From Dyadobacter diqingensis (GTDB taxonomy: Bacteria; Bacteroidota; Bacteroidia; Cytophagales; Spirosomataceae), in contig NZ_JAMXKF010000001.1 in assembly GCF_024220585.1 (NCBI RefSeq), forward strand, positions 62,001 through 126,000: a stretch of 64,000 nt of DNA, given 5' to 3'. A model generated the notes under the pieces. That model was given only the letters and a program-made list of their open reading frames with translations. It did not search any database and was not told the DNA's origin. The position numbers and the translations under genes were made by a program. Shown here piece after piece: positions 28,616 to 37,793 of this stretch (positions are counted from its first letter, which is position 1; every line of letters begins with the position of its first letter).

Positions 28616-28735
28616 GAGGCAAAATTTAAATGTAGTGAGATATTTGGATGCCGTTCAGGAATAGACCTGGTCCTTCTGTTCACCCAATGCAACAATGGGC
28701 GTGCTCCAATAATGAAAATTAACCTTGCTTTTTTC

Positions 28736-30805
28736 CTAAAATATCAGCCTATCTTCGATTGAACCATAGACATAGGGTGTCTGCTCTCCCTTGGAAAGTT
28801 CCTTCACACTTTTAAGTGTGCTTCGCCAGAAATCATCCAAGGAAATCCCTCTTCTGAGATTTTGCTTTATGCCGTAGGTAAAATTGCCGTTGCGACCGGT
28901 TCCGTTCCCGGCAACTTCTTTCGCTTTAGTTGCATAATATACACCGACGTTCTCTGACAGATTGGACGGTACCACAAAAGCTCTTTCACGCGCCTCTGTT
29001 TTAGGGTCCGACGTACGGCCTACTGGCTTCCAGGTACGAAAAGGATAGTTTCGGCAGGCGTCTAAAAACACAAGGCTGATTTTGGCCCGGGCCAACGCAA
29101 GCTTACTGAGTACTTCCTCCAATGAAATGGCCTCCGTTTGAACATGTGAGGCTTCAATAATGCGTGCGTCGATTGGCAACAGAAAATTTTGTCCGTTATC
29201 CTCCATCCCATGCCCTGCATAAAACAAAGTAATCAGGTCAACGTTTTTCGCGCTTTGAACAAAGTTGTCTATCGCTGACTCCATTGTCTTCTTGTCCGCA
29301 TCCTTCACAGTTACCACTTCGAAGCCGATATCACGAAGAAGTTTGGATAAATCATCTGCATCATTAAGCGGGTTGCCTGACAACGGACTTGAATACCGGT
29401 ATGTCGAATTTCCGATCACAATTGCCTTGCGTTTCAGAAAGTTAGATTGCACAAAGCCCGAAGCCCCATTTCCAGGCAGGTCAATTTTCAATATCTTATT
29501 CGCCTTCGCCAATCCTTCCAGAGCTTCCTGATGGGTCGGGGCAATCAACACAGCCTCCTGAAAATCGTCACGTGCTTCCTTGTACTTCTGAAGTTTCAGG
29601 TTAGCCTCGCCGCGGTTCGTGAAAGCCAGATGTCTTTGCTGGTTATTCAGCTTTAAACTGTGGTCAAAATCGCTGATGGCATCGGAATATCTTGGTTTTA
29701 CTAAATGCATGTATAAAAATCCCCTGCTGTTATAGCTATTAGCATCATCCGGACTAATTTTTAAAATGGCATTGCAATCCTCAATCGCGTTTTCGATCTT
29801 CCCTAATTCATAGTGGCTCATTGATCGCCCGAAGAAAGCAACCAGGTTTTGCTTATCGATGCTGAGCACTTTGTTATAGGCCACGATCGCTTCTTTGTGC
29901 TGCTTTAAGGCAGCATTTGCCTGCCCTTTCGATAGCCAGACCTCCGTATTCTGGGGATCCCTAGCTATAACCTGCTCCAACACCGACAGCGCTTCCTGGT
30001 TGTTTCCGGCCTTTAGCAAGGTCCATCCTTTACGGTACATGGCATTTTCGGTATTCGGGTCCAGCTTGATTGCCGCATCCAGATCACTGATCGCATTCTG
30101 AAATTCTCCCGATTGCGCATGAGCCCATCCCCGGTTGTTGTATACGTAGTTCGGCGTTCGGGTGTTATTGGCCAGGCTCATTCCAAAATCGCTGATCGCA
30201 TCCTGGTAATTCTCGCTCAACAGATAGGCATAGCCTCTGTTATTGTACCCATCCGGATCCTTTGGCCTGTAATCAATATAGCTGCTAAAATCCTTCGCTG
30301 CATCCGCATACTGACGTAGTCCGATCAACGCCCTTCCTCTCATGTCATATGCAGCGACCAACGTGGGATCTGCTTTGATTGCATCATTGAGTAACTTAAC
30401 CTGCTGAGAAACATTCTGTGTATCTTCGGCCTTTCTGAGCAGTTCCATGCCTTTGGTACTTGACACAATTGTTGTCTCATGACCCGGATCGTATACCGAA
30501 ACATTGGATTCACGTCCGTCACCCGCTCCATTGGTCGCCACTTTTTCAGAATCTCTTTTTTTCGCAGGGGGATTTTCTCTTTGAAAAGTTTCTTTGACAT
30601 CCCTTTTTGCACCCCTGACATCATTGCCTGCGCCCTTGATTTCATTAGTTGCGCCTTTCACGTCATTGGCCGCGCCTTTGATCCCTTTCGCCACTTCGCC
30701 CGCATCTCTGAGTGCTTTTCCAATATCCTTGAAATTAATTCTCTGCGCCTGGACCCCGCAGACAAACAACACATTGAATAAAAATCCGTAAAGTAAAGTT
30801 TTCAT
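28736..30805 (-). CDS. Exported TPR caspase-like protease
   Basis: The ATG at 30805 is chosen over 30850 because it gives a clean signal peptide (MKTLLYGFLFNVLFVCGVQA) and avoids overlap with the upstream gene. After a low-complexity stretch built from repeats of about seven residues (GAANDVKGATNEIKGAGNDV), there are about nine TPR units (for example AYDMRGRALIGLRQYADAAK and GYNNRGYAYLLSENYQDAI), then a C-terminal caspase domain with His in LFYAGHGMED and Cys in LVFLDACRNYPFR. All catalytic features are canonical. The TPR array probably binds the activator or substrate. Length of the mature protein is about 670 residues. Confidence 0.9.
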   Translation of the reverse strand: MKTLLYGFLFNVLFVCGVQAQRINFKDIGKALRDAGEVAKGIKGAANDVKGATNEIKGAGNDVRGAKRDVKETFQRENPPAKKRDSEKVATNGAGDGRESNVSVYDPGHETTIVSSTKGMELLRKAEDTQNVSQQVKLLNDAIKADPTLVAAYDMRGRALIGLRQYADAAKDFSSYIDYRPKDPDGYNNRGYAYLLSENYQDAISDFGMSLANNTRTPNYVYNNRGWAHAQSGEFQNAISDLDAAIKLDPNTENAMYRKGWTLLKAGNNQEALSVLEQVIARDPQNTEVWLSKGQANAALKQHKEAIVAYNKVLSIDKQNLVAFFGRSMSHYELGKIENAIEDCNAILKISPDDANSYNSRGFLYMHLVKPRYSDAISDFDHSLKLNNQQRHLAFTNRGEANLKLQKYKEARDDFQEAVLIAPTHQEALEGLAKANKILKIDLPGNGASGFVQSNFLKRKAIVIGNSTYRYSSPLSGNPLNDADDLSKLLRDIGFEVVTVKDADKKTMESAIDNFVQSAKNVDLITLFYAGHGMEDNGQNFLLPIDARIIEASHVQTEAISLEEVLSKLALARAKISLVFLDACRNYPFRTWKPVGRTSDPKTEARERAFVVPSNLSENVGVYYATKAKEVAGNGTGRNGNFTYGIKQNLRRGISLDDFWRSTLKSVKELSKGEQTPYVYGSIEDRLIF

Positions 30806-30840
30806 AAGTAAAGAGGTTTGACTGAGAAGGTGAGCTAATC

Positions 30841-31362
30841 TTAATTCCATTTAATGGCAATGTCCCTGAACTCTACCGGATAAACTTCGCTTTGGCGGGT
30901 AGCGAGATTATACATCCGTGCACTGAATTTCACAATCTTCAGACTGCTTGCTTCTGCAACTGCCTGGTTAATTACAAACGTTTCTTTGGTTGGCACCCCG
31001 CTGACCAGGCTTTGGAGAGCAAGCATTCCGGGTCTCAGCTGGTTAGACAAATCGTCGACGGCAACCGCCGACTGACCCGTTATTCTGATATCGCCCTTCC
31101 GGTTATGTTCAAATAGCAGAGTCAGGGTTAGCGACCTCCGCAGTTTATCCCCCGTAAGTGACAATACTGAAATCCGTACGTCGCCTGCGACGGCAACCAG
31201 AGCATCTGAATCTTCGGGTGTGATATCCCGGCTGTTTTTCTCTGGTTTTGTGTCTGGAATGCGTTCCTTTCGTGAAGGAGAAGGGCTCAATTGCGCCTGA
31301 ACACGCACACAGGATAGCAGCATCAGGCATAATAGGCCGAAAAAAAGTAGTTGTGTTTTCAT
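30841..31362 (-). CDS. Exported small protein, family B copy 1
   Basis: This 173-residue protein has a signal peptide ending at VQAQ/LSPSPS. It is homologous to the gene directly upstream (31372-31890): both have QLSPS right after the signal, a variable linker rich in Pro, Lys and Glu, a beta-sandwich-like core (SLTLTLLFEHNRKGDI against ITLKLVLVNKKNNAEV), and end VEFRDIAIKWN / VEFRDVPVNWK. The stop lies 35 bases before the start of the TPR caspase gene. Probably an exported binding or accessory protein for that caspase (inference). Confidence 0.65.
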   Translation of the reverse strand: MKTQLLFFGLLCLMLLSCVRVQAQLSPSPSRKERIPDTKPEKNSRDITPEDSDALVAVAGDVRISVLSLTGDKLRRSLTLTLLFEHNRKGDIRITGQSAVAVDDLSNQLRPGMLALQSLVSGVPTKETFVINQAVAEASSLKIVKFSARMYNLATRQSEVYPVEFRDIAIKWN

Positions 31363-31371
31363 AGTAAGTTT

Positions 31372-31890
31372 TTATTTCCAATTGACCGGTACATCCCGGA
31401 ATTCTACTCGTTGATCGCCCGCATTTTCCCTTCTGATTGTGAAGCTCAGAATTTGCAGTTCACCCGGCGTTCCCTCTACGTTATGAAACATCAGCGTGGC
31501 CTGGCTTTTCACATTGGCATACAGCGGCCGGAAGGCCCGGCTGTATCCATCATAGCCGGTATTTTTATTCTGTATCCCATCAGAATCAAACATTTCCGGA
31601 TAAAAAATTTCCACTTCTGCATTATTCTTTTTATTAACGAGGACCAACTTCAGTGTAATTGTTTTTGCACTTTTAGTGCCATCAATGGCCACCATTTTAA
31701 TATTACAATCACTAATATCTTTCTCGAAAATTTGGCCCGCAGTACCGGATCTGCCGGTGTCAATATTACCGTTCTCTGCGGGTGTCGGTTTTTGGGTTAC
31801 TTTTGTCGCACTGGGGCTTAATTGCCCAAATACAACAATCGATGAGAACACAAAAAATGTGAGAGTCAGGATGAGTTTGAATAGTTTCAT
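31372..31890 (-). CDS. Exported small protein, family B copy 2
   Basis: This 172-residue protein is the tandem paralogue of the next gene downstream. The signal peptide ends at VVFGQ. The core is beta-rich with a conserved C-terminal VEFRDVPVNWK. The spacing between the two copies is only 9 bases, so they are co-transcribed. The sequences have diverged considerably, which suggests an old duplication with different partners. No family name is known to me. Confidence 0.65.
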   Translation of the reverse strand: MKLFKLILTLTFFVFSSIVVFGQLSPSATKVTQKPTPAENGNIDTGRSGTAGQIFEKDISDCNIKMVAIDGTKSAKTITLKLVLVNKKNNAEVEIFYPEMFDSDGIQNKNTGYDGYSRAFRPLYANVKSQATLMFHNVEGTPGELQILSFTIRRENAGDQRVEFRDVPVNWK

Positions 31891-31966
31891 AGAAATTATT
31901 TATAGTGAAATTTTAAACCGAAACAATTTATTATTGGTAAAAAAGATCGAATGCATTTATTGAATA

Positions 31967-33223
31967 TTATTCTAATTCCGGTTTACGACAAACAGTAATG
32001 CGGACTTTATAACCACCTCTGTTATTTTCAAAGTCATTATCATTGACATTTAATTTGAGCACTCCGTCATTAGGAATTGTATTATTGAGATTACTGCCTG
32101 CTAATGTCCATGACCCTTCTTCCGTCCGATAAATTAGAGCACCATGTAAGATGTTTTTTTCATAGCTATAGTAAGTGGAAAATTTTATACCGTCAGGCCC
32201 ACCCTTTCCAGCCCACATACCTAACACGATCTCGCCTGTAGCTTTTATGCTCAGCAAATCTCCGCTCAGTAAATTAATCCCGGTGTCCAAACCATTTTGA
32301 TCGTAGCCTCCTTCAAGGGTAAGTTCATCGCCGTCTTCACAAAGATTGGTTTCTCCAACTTTCTGCAATTTCTGGTGATCTGTCACTGGCTGGGCCAACT
32401 TTGATCTATAAGTGCCCCTACCTGCTGCTGCATCATTCCATGCCTGGTGCCGGCCTTCGATTACTTCTCCGTCGCCTTTGAATTTCGCTCCAACAAAAAG
32501 TGCAAATTGCTTAAGTGGCTGGTCGAGAATAGTCAGGCTCAATGTCTGGACTACGTCCCTGTTCACATTACTGACGGTTTGCCCAAAAATGGCATCCGTA
32601 TTATCAAAATCGGCTTGTAGATCACTCATGCCGAGATCTTTGTTGATCCGATGTTTGAATGCATAAGCGATTGCCCTGGATAAATCGTAATTAACATGCG
32701 CATCGACACTGGTAGATAACGCAGTCTCCAGATCAAAAAGAGTCCGGAAAGATTTTGCGTCTATCTCTGTAACCTTTTTATAATGAGTCAACCAATGAGT
32801 ATCCACCTTTGCCAAATTTCCTCTCTCCCAATTTTCCCTGTTAACTTTATATGCATCGTAAAAAGCAAGAAGCTGATTCAATTTTTCAGCTGGATATTCA
32901 TAAATACCGTTACGGATTAATTTCATTTCTGATTGGGTAGTATGAAAATATGCGGTTGGAAAAATATCAATCAATCTTCGGGAGGTAAGGAACTGATTTC
33001 TATAATTCGCAAGATCATTCATCGCCCCTTCCATTTGTAAATACAATTCTTTTAACTTCTCTGCTTCGGCAGGTGTTTCGGCAGTTCCAAGCAGTTTGTC
33101 CAGCCCGCATTTATCAAGCTGTACCTGGACATAAGGAGATCTGCAAACGTTTTGTGCCGAAACCAGATCTGCCAGATTAAACAGAACAAATACACAAAAA
33201 ACAAAGGCGATTTTCTTTTTCAT
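31967..33223 (-). CDS. Exported DUF5995-like protein with LecA-like C-terminal domain
   Basis: This 418-residue protein has a signal peptide (MKKKIAFVFCVFVLFNLADL then VSAQ). The N-terminal 270 residues resemble the DUF5995 family: THWLTHYKKVTEIDA, then SVDAHVNYDLSRAIAYAF and DLQADFDNTDAIF, a His- and Asp-containing helical pattern that may bind metal. The C-terminal 120 residues resemble the PA-IL/LecA-like domain seen in the caspase at 9406: SIKATGEIVLGMW, GPDGIKF and LKLNVNDNDFENNRGGYKVRI. The protein lacks caspase motifs. It may be an enzyme or binder acting in the envelope alongside the proteases (inference). Confidence 0.6.
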   Translation of the reverse strand: MKKKIAFVFCVFVLFNLADLVSAQNVCRSPYVQVQLDKCGLDKLLGTAETPAEAEKLKELYLQMEGAMNDLANYRNQFLTSRRLIDIFPTAYFHTTQSEMKLIRNGIYEYPAEKLNQLLAFYDAYKVNRENWERGNLAKVDTHWLTHYKKVTEIDAKSFRTLFDLETALSTSVDAHVNYDLSRAIAYAFKHRINKDLGMSDLQADFDNTDAIFGQTVSNVNRDVVQTLSLTILDQPLKQFALFVGAKFKGDGEVIEGRHQAWNDAAAGRGTYRSKLAQPVTDHQKLQKVGETNLCEDGDELTLEGGYDQNGLDTGINLLSGDLLSIKATGEIVLGMWAGKGGPDGIKFSTYYSYEKNILHGALIYRTEEGSWTLAGSNLNNTIPNDGVLKLNVNDNDFENNRGGYKVRITVCRKPELE

Positions 33224-33295
33224 TCTTTCAGAAATTTAAGTCTGATAGCGAATAGAACTTCCAAAAAAAATGTAACAATAAAGCTTCCTAAAAGA

Positions 33296-34594
33296 CTAAT
33301 TATCTTTGGTGGTAACAAAAAGTTTATCTTCAACAATCTTCGCACCCACACTTGCTGGTACTTGAATTGGTGACCCAGTCTGCGTTGAGTCGTTATAAAT
33401 ACCGCGGGACTTTTCGACCGAATTCTTAAACGTCCCGTTGATAAAATGAAACTTTCCCACCTTGGTTGTATTTAATGCAGGAAAGATCGAATCAGACGCA
33501 AAAGCCATGAGCAATTCGTCGCCAAATGGTGAAGAGCAAATAAAAGGTCCGGGCACCGTTACGAACGTATTCGTATCCTTGGACGAAACATAATAATTGT
33601 TGAGTAGAAGGGTCTGAGTGCCATCCTGCAATAAGTAAATTAATCGGAGGTAAGCCGGTTGAGATACCCTGACAAACAGCTTCATTGTGTCCGCCCTTTG
33701 ATAAACCAGATTTTCTCTGCCCCGGTCGGTCTTGATTTCCAAATCAAAGCCTTTGTAATGACTTGGCTTTTCTTCCTCCACTAATATTCGCTCGGCCTTG
33801 GCGAAGGGGATAATGCCATATCTCAGACCGGTAACGATTCGCTCAGGGTTCTGAACAAACCCAAGATCGTCCGCTCGGGACGAAGTGGCCAGACTTGTTT
33901 TTTTCATAACCTGCTCCCAATCCGGATTCCGGGAGACAGGGTTTGACATTTCTCTCCTTAGCTGGCTTAAAAATGACTGAGCAAACACGCCGCCATTTTC
34001 AATATCAATCACCGACTTCTGCCCTGTTTTCGCAGACCAAAACAAGATCTCTCCGGATGCCTCCCTGAACAAGCGGCTGATCGCCTCAGCCTGGTAATTA
34101 TAGGTAGGCTCAGGTCCGCTTCTCGACCTTTTGACTGGGGCGAGCACATTACAGGATTCGCCGATCACTACTTTCAAGCGGACATTTTTAGTCCTGAATA
34201 TTTCGCTTATCTCCCGCAGGTTGATTGAGTTGGATGCAAAATTCTGATTGGCCTTATTAAACGCAATCATAGGTGTGTCGGTAGTTCCGTCGTTCCAGCC
34301 ATGCGAAGCAACATAACAAAAAACCGCATCGTCAGGCCCGGTTTTGAGGCTCTGGACAGATTTTTTAATCTTACTGACAGAAAGCTCTTTATACTCCATG
34401 AAGACAACGTTGACTGTCTGCCCACTTTTTCTAACCGTTTCTGCCAGCTGATTTAGTTCTGCAATGGTTGTTAGATTACCCTTCATCGCCTGATCACCGG
34501 GATCCGTGTTGATAAAGCCCAGAAAATGGATGGTCTGCCCAAAAGACGGGATGTTAACGAGAAAAAAAATAAAAAGTAGAAGTCCGTTTTTCAT
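33296..34594 (-). CDS. Exported caspase-like protease with DUF4384 domain
   Basis: This 432-residue protein has a signal peptide (MKNGLLLFIFFLVNIPSFGQ). The caspase domain is diverged: His98 in CYVASHGWND and Cys148 in VVIGESCNVL replace the canonical GHG and DAC surroundings but keep both catalytic residues. After it comes a DUF4384 domain (about 300-390; MKLFVRVSQPAYLRLIYLL then GTQTLLLNNYY), a small beta fold commonly attached to bacterial caspases. The gene starts 12 bases after the stop of the membrane protein at 34607 and belongs to the SrfC/subtilisin operon. Confidence 0.8.
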   Translation of the reverse strand: MKNGLLLFIFFLVNIPSFGQTIHFLGFINTDPGDQAMKGNLTTIAELNQLAETVRKSGQTVNVVFMEYKELSVSKIKKSVQSLKTGPDDAVFCYVASHGWNDGTTDTPMIAFNKANQNFASNSINLREISEIFRTKNVRLKVVIGESCNVLAPVKRSRSGPEPTYNYQAEAISRLFREASGEILFWSAKTGQKSVIDIENGGVFAQSFLSQLRREMSNPVSRNPDWEQVMKKTSLATSSRADDLGFVQNPERIVTGLRYGIIPFAKAERILVEEEKPSHYKGFDLEIKTDRGRENLVYQRADTMKLFVRVSQPAYLRLIYLLQDGTQTLLLNNYYVSSKDTNTFVTVPGPFICSSPFGDELLMAFASDSIFPALNTTKVGKFHFINGTFKNSVEKSRGIYNDSTQTGSPIQVPASVGAKIVEDKLFVTTKDN

Positions 34595-34606
34595 AATTCA
34601 ACAATT

Positions 34607-35434
34607 TTATTCGATAGTCGGGTTTTCGATTTGCTTGTTAATATTTTCAATAATATCCTGGTTTGCTGCCGTCTTAAGAATACCAATTTTGCCTCCGCCC
34701 ATTGTGTAAGGTTTACTGAGCAAAATCGCAGAAGTATCCGCATTCCCGGTAGTCACGATCAGCTGAATCTTACTATTCTTCATCAACTGATACAGCGTGT
34801 CAGCCGAACGTTTCTCGTATGTATATAAATCAAGATACTTATGTGCCGGCAACACTTTGGGTAACAAGCCTTCCAGGTTCCCCCGGAACTCCACATTATC
34901 AGAAATTCCGACATATATGGTATCTCTGGACGTTAGGCTTTCTACATTCGGCACCTCACCGCCACGCGCCTGGACAGGGTTATCACCTCCCCAATTTTTA
35001 AAGATAAAGTAACCCAGCGCACAGGCACACACGGCCGTTAATGCTATTAAAAGTGTCTTTTTTGTTAGTTTCTCTCTCTGAATACCAGAAACCGGCTTCG
35101 CTTTTTTTACCGGTGGTTCCATAGTCTCAGCACCGACAAATACCTCAATTGTCTTCTGTTCGCTTCCCTCGAAATAACTGATCTGCCCAATCTTTCCCGA
35201 TCCCGATTTGCCGGTAGTCCTAACCTGAATGGTAGCCATGATGTTACCGAACCTGTTGCATTTTTCGGTAAGCTTCTTGGAGTAAATACTCTTGTTGGAC
35301 GAAATTTCAATGGCCCCCTCTGCTTCCAGGACGATCATCTTTTCGACTGCTGCGACGTATTCAATTCTGAATTCCTTGACCAAGCCCAGTTCTTCTTTCT
35401 CAAATACGATCTTTTTTGATATGGTATTGATCAT
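34607..35434 (-). CDS. Single-pass membrane protein, unknown
   Basis: This 275-residue protein has a cytosolic N-terminal domain of about 120 residues, beta-rich (KIVFEKEELGLVKEFRIEY, KMIVLEAEGAIEI), a membrane segment (LLIALTAVCACALGYFIF) and an outer domain of about 110 residues with an alpha/beta pattern (IQLIVTTGNADTSAILL). The outer part faintly resembles a periplasmic binding-like half domain. It is translated between the subtilisin (4-base gap) and a caspase (12-base gap), so a signal-transducing link between inside and outside is plausible. No family recognised. Confidence 0.65.
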   Translation of the reverse strand: MINTISKKIVFEKEELGLVKEFRIEYVAAVEKMIVLEAEGAIEISSNKSIYSKKLTEKCNRFGNIMATIQVRTTGKSGSGKIGQISYFEGSEQKTIEVFVGAETMEPPVKKAKPVSGIQREKLTKKTLLIALTAVCACALGYFIFKNWGGDNPVQARGGEVPNVESLTSRDTIYVGISDNVEFRGNLEGLLPKVLPAHKYLDLYTYEKRSADTLYQLMKNSKIQLIVTTGNADTSAILLSKPYTMGGGKIGILKTAANQDIIENINKQIENPTIE

Positions 35435-35438
35435 GTTT

Positions 35439-37790
35439 TCAGCGTTTTACAAGTACAAATTCCACTTCTTTTTTACTGGAACTCTTTCGGGTCCCTTCGC
35501 AACGGGCATCACCCAGTCCGTCTGTTTTGCAGGTAAACGTATAAGCCTCATATCCGAATCCCGGGCTATTACAGGCTGCACTCCCCAATTGATCGATCAT
35601 TAAAGTGCTCTGATCCAGCGAAAGCAAGACCTGCGAGCTGCACCTGAGTTTTCCGGATTCCAGATAGGTAATGGTACCGGTACACCCTTGTTTAAATTCG
35701 AAAAAGATTTCTACTTTTTCTTTTGAGCGCACATTCACAAGATCGGTGCTGCTTTGCCAGTTCCCGTTTGCAAAATTGCAGTCCTTTGGATTATCCGGAA
35801 TTCTGAGTTTTTCGCCGGTCAGTTTTAGTTTCTCAATCTCCCTTTTAAGGCTGTCAATTTGTGCCTGACACGGGTCCGCCTCTACCGGAACGCCGAGCGC
35901 CTTCGCCAATTGGATAAGGGGACCGACGGGCTTATCAGGTTCCGACGAGACCGGAATTCCCGTGTCCACCAATAGCTTTTTAATTTGTTCAAACGTGAGC
36001 TGCGGCCTGCTCGATTTGATCAGGGCAACGGCACCTGCAACGATCGGAGCAGCCATGCTCGTCCCGTCCCTCCTGTCAAAACTGTTATTGGGCAAAGCAC
36101 TGAAAATTCTTACACCCGGTGCGGTAACCGTAGCTTTTGATCCAAAATTACTAAACCCCGCCCTTGTCTTCCCCGGATCGCAAGCCGCCACATTGATTGC
36201 ATATTTCGAACGTTTCATCGGGTCAAGGACAGTTGAAACGTTGTCATTGCCAGCGGCCTGCACCACTACGCACTGATGGCTCGCAGCATACTCAAAAACG
36301 ATATTCCATACTTCCTCCTCCTCCTTCCCAACACTGTCCGCAGTTGCCTCCTGCTCCGGGATCGGGACCCCCTCGGATATGCTGGTCGGAAAATGTACGC
36401 CAAGCGACAGGTTAACCACATCAGCACCGTTGTTGACGGCGTAAAAAACAGCATTGATCAAAGCGAGTGTTGACATATTATTGCTGTCGTCGCTGACCTG
36501 AATGGGCATAAGGCGGCAGTTCGGGGCAACACCGCTTGTCCCCCGCCCGTTCTCGTCCCGGCCCACCGCCAGAGCAGCAACATGCGTCCCGTGGTCCAGT
36601 TTACCACCAGTACCACTGTTTACAGCAGCCGAATGGGTGATAACATTCCAGGGCAGGATGCTTTTATTCAACAATTCGGGATGCCTCAGGTCAAATCCAT
36701 TGTCGATAACCGCCACCACTACACTACTGTCGCCCCGGGTAATGTCCCATGCTTTAAAAGCCTCGATCAGATTAAAATGATAGTTGTTTTCCATCACCGA
36801 AAACCCCGGGTCCGAAGGGATGTAGTTGCCTGCGAAAATGGCTTCATCAAATACCAGTTTTACTTCGGGATACTTTTTTAACCTCGAACGCCAGATTTCA
36901 ATGCTGCCCAGATCGAATTCCACCTGTAGGAGATTATATGCCGATTCATAGAACACCACCTGTATTGGTTCCTCTGAATTTTCGGCCACCAGCTTTTTGG
37001 CAAAATCCGTCAGGTTGGCTGATTTATCCAAATAGATATTCAACCGGTTGCCTACAATTTTTCTCTTGAGCGGGTCTCCCGGTTTGTCGATTAACTTCGT
37101 GCTGTCCACAGGAACAAACACGCCCTGCCGCTCAGGCAACAATGGTTGCCGCCGCCATAACCACCAAGCCAATAAAAGCAGCAGCAGCAATCCCAGCAAA
37201 ATCCAAAGCCATTTGTAATCACGTTTTTGCCTAACTGCCTGCTCTACTGGTTTGCTTATTGGCGGGACAACAGTTTTCTTTGGTACGACAACCTGATGTT
37301 CATTAACAAAGCGACGAACAATGAAAGCCCGGGCATTTTCAACCTCCGCATAAAAGCCCCAGAGGACGAAAGTGAGGTCTTCTCCTTCGACAAAAATAAA
37401 TTCATCCCCGGGTAACTCGGACGCTTTATCCAGCAGATCTCCCAATTGTCGTTTGACAGGATCCGGATCGGCCTTTAAAGTGGTGCTCAGCTGATCCATG
37501 TCGTCCAGCAAATTCCTGAGCCTTTCGACCGCCTGATCTTTCTCGGTACCGGTAAGGTCCGAAAGTGCTCTGGCCCTGTTGCTCATGAGCGGATTGCTCC
37601 ATAAGGCAGTCGCATTGCCGCTCAGGGCATCGGCGGTAATTGTGGGTTCACCAAATAAAGTGGCGTGTCGGGCACCCAGCCGTTCCAGCAAAATGGCCCT
37701 GATCTGCTCAGAACGCTGGTAAACCGGCTGGGCAAACAACATTACCGGCCTGAAACCCGAAAGCTTGCGAGAAAATACAAATGACGCCAT
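35439..37790 (-). CDS. SrfA-like domain fused through the membrane to a subtilisin protease
   Basis: This 783-residue protein has a cytosolic N-terminal region (1-160) matching the SrfA layout: ATLFGEPTITADALSGNAT, a helix GTEKDQAVERLRNL, and FVEGEDLTFVLWGFYAEVE, where SrfA proteins have an xxTFWGF motif. One membrane segment follows at about 194-212 (WLWILLGLLLLLLLAWWLW). Outside lies an S8 subtilase domain with the full triad: Asp363 (VAVIDNGFD), His400 (DHGTHVAAL) and Ser578 (DGTSMAAPIV). A C-terminal beta domain of about 130 residues contains two or more cysteines. The gene starts 3 bases after the srfC stop, so the two are translationally coupled. The design suggests an internal signal controlling an external protease. 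Confidence 0.85.
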   Translation of the reverse strand: MASFVFSRKLSGFRPVMLFAQPVYQRSEQIRAILLERLGARHATLFGEPTITADALSGNATALWSNPLMSNRARALSDLTGTEKDQAVERLRNLLDDMDQLSTTLKADPDPVKRQLGDLLDKASELPGDEFIFVEGEDLTFVLWGFYAEVENARAFIVRRFVNEHQVVVPKKTVVPPISKPVEQAVRQKRDYKWLWILLGLLLLLLLAWWLWRRQPLLPERQGVFVPVDSTKLIDKPGDPLKRKIVGNRLNIYLDKSANLTDFAKKLVAENSEEPIQVVFYESAYNLLQVEFDLGSIEIWRSRLKKYPEVKLVFDEAIFAGNYIPSDPGFSVMENNYHFNLIEAFKAWDITRGDSSVVVAVIDNGFDLRHPELLNKSILPWNVITHSAAVNSGTGGKLDHGTHVAALAVGRDENGRGTSGVAPNCRLMPIQVSDDSNNMSTLALINAVFYAVNNGADVVNLSLGVHFPTSISEGVPIPEQEATADSVGKEEEEVWNIVFEYAASHQCVVVQAAGNDNVSTVLDPMKRSKYAINVAACDPGKTRAGFSNFGSKATVTAPGVRIFSALPNNSFDRRDGTSMAAPIVAGAVALIKSSRPQLTFEQIKKLLVDTGIPVSSEPDKPVGPLIQLAKALGVPVEADPCQAQIDSLKREIEKLKLTGEKLRIPDNPKDCNFANGNWQSSTDLVNVRSKEKVEIFFEFKQGCTGTITYLESGKLRCSSQVLLSLDQSTLMIDQLGSAACNSPGFGYEAYTFTCKTDGLGDARCEGTRKSSSKKEVEFVLVKR

Positions 37791-37793
37791 AGA

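Noticed and set aside
30594-30791. Short plus-strand frame with repetitive Ala/Pro/Leu pattern
   Set aside because: Antisense to the low-complexity repeat near the N-terminus of the TPR caspase.
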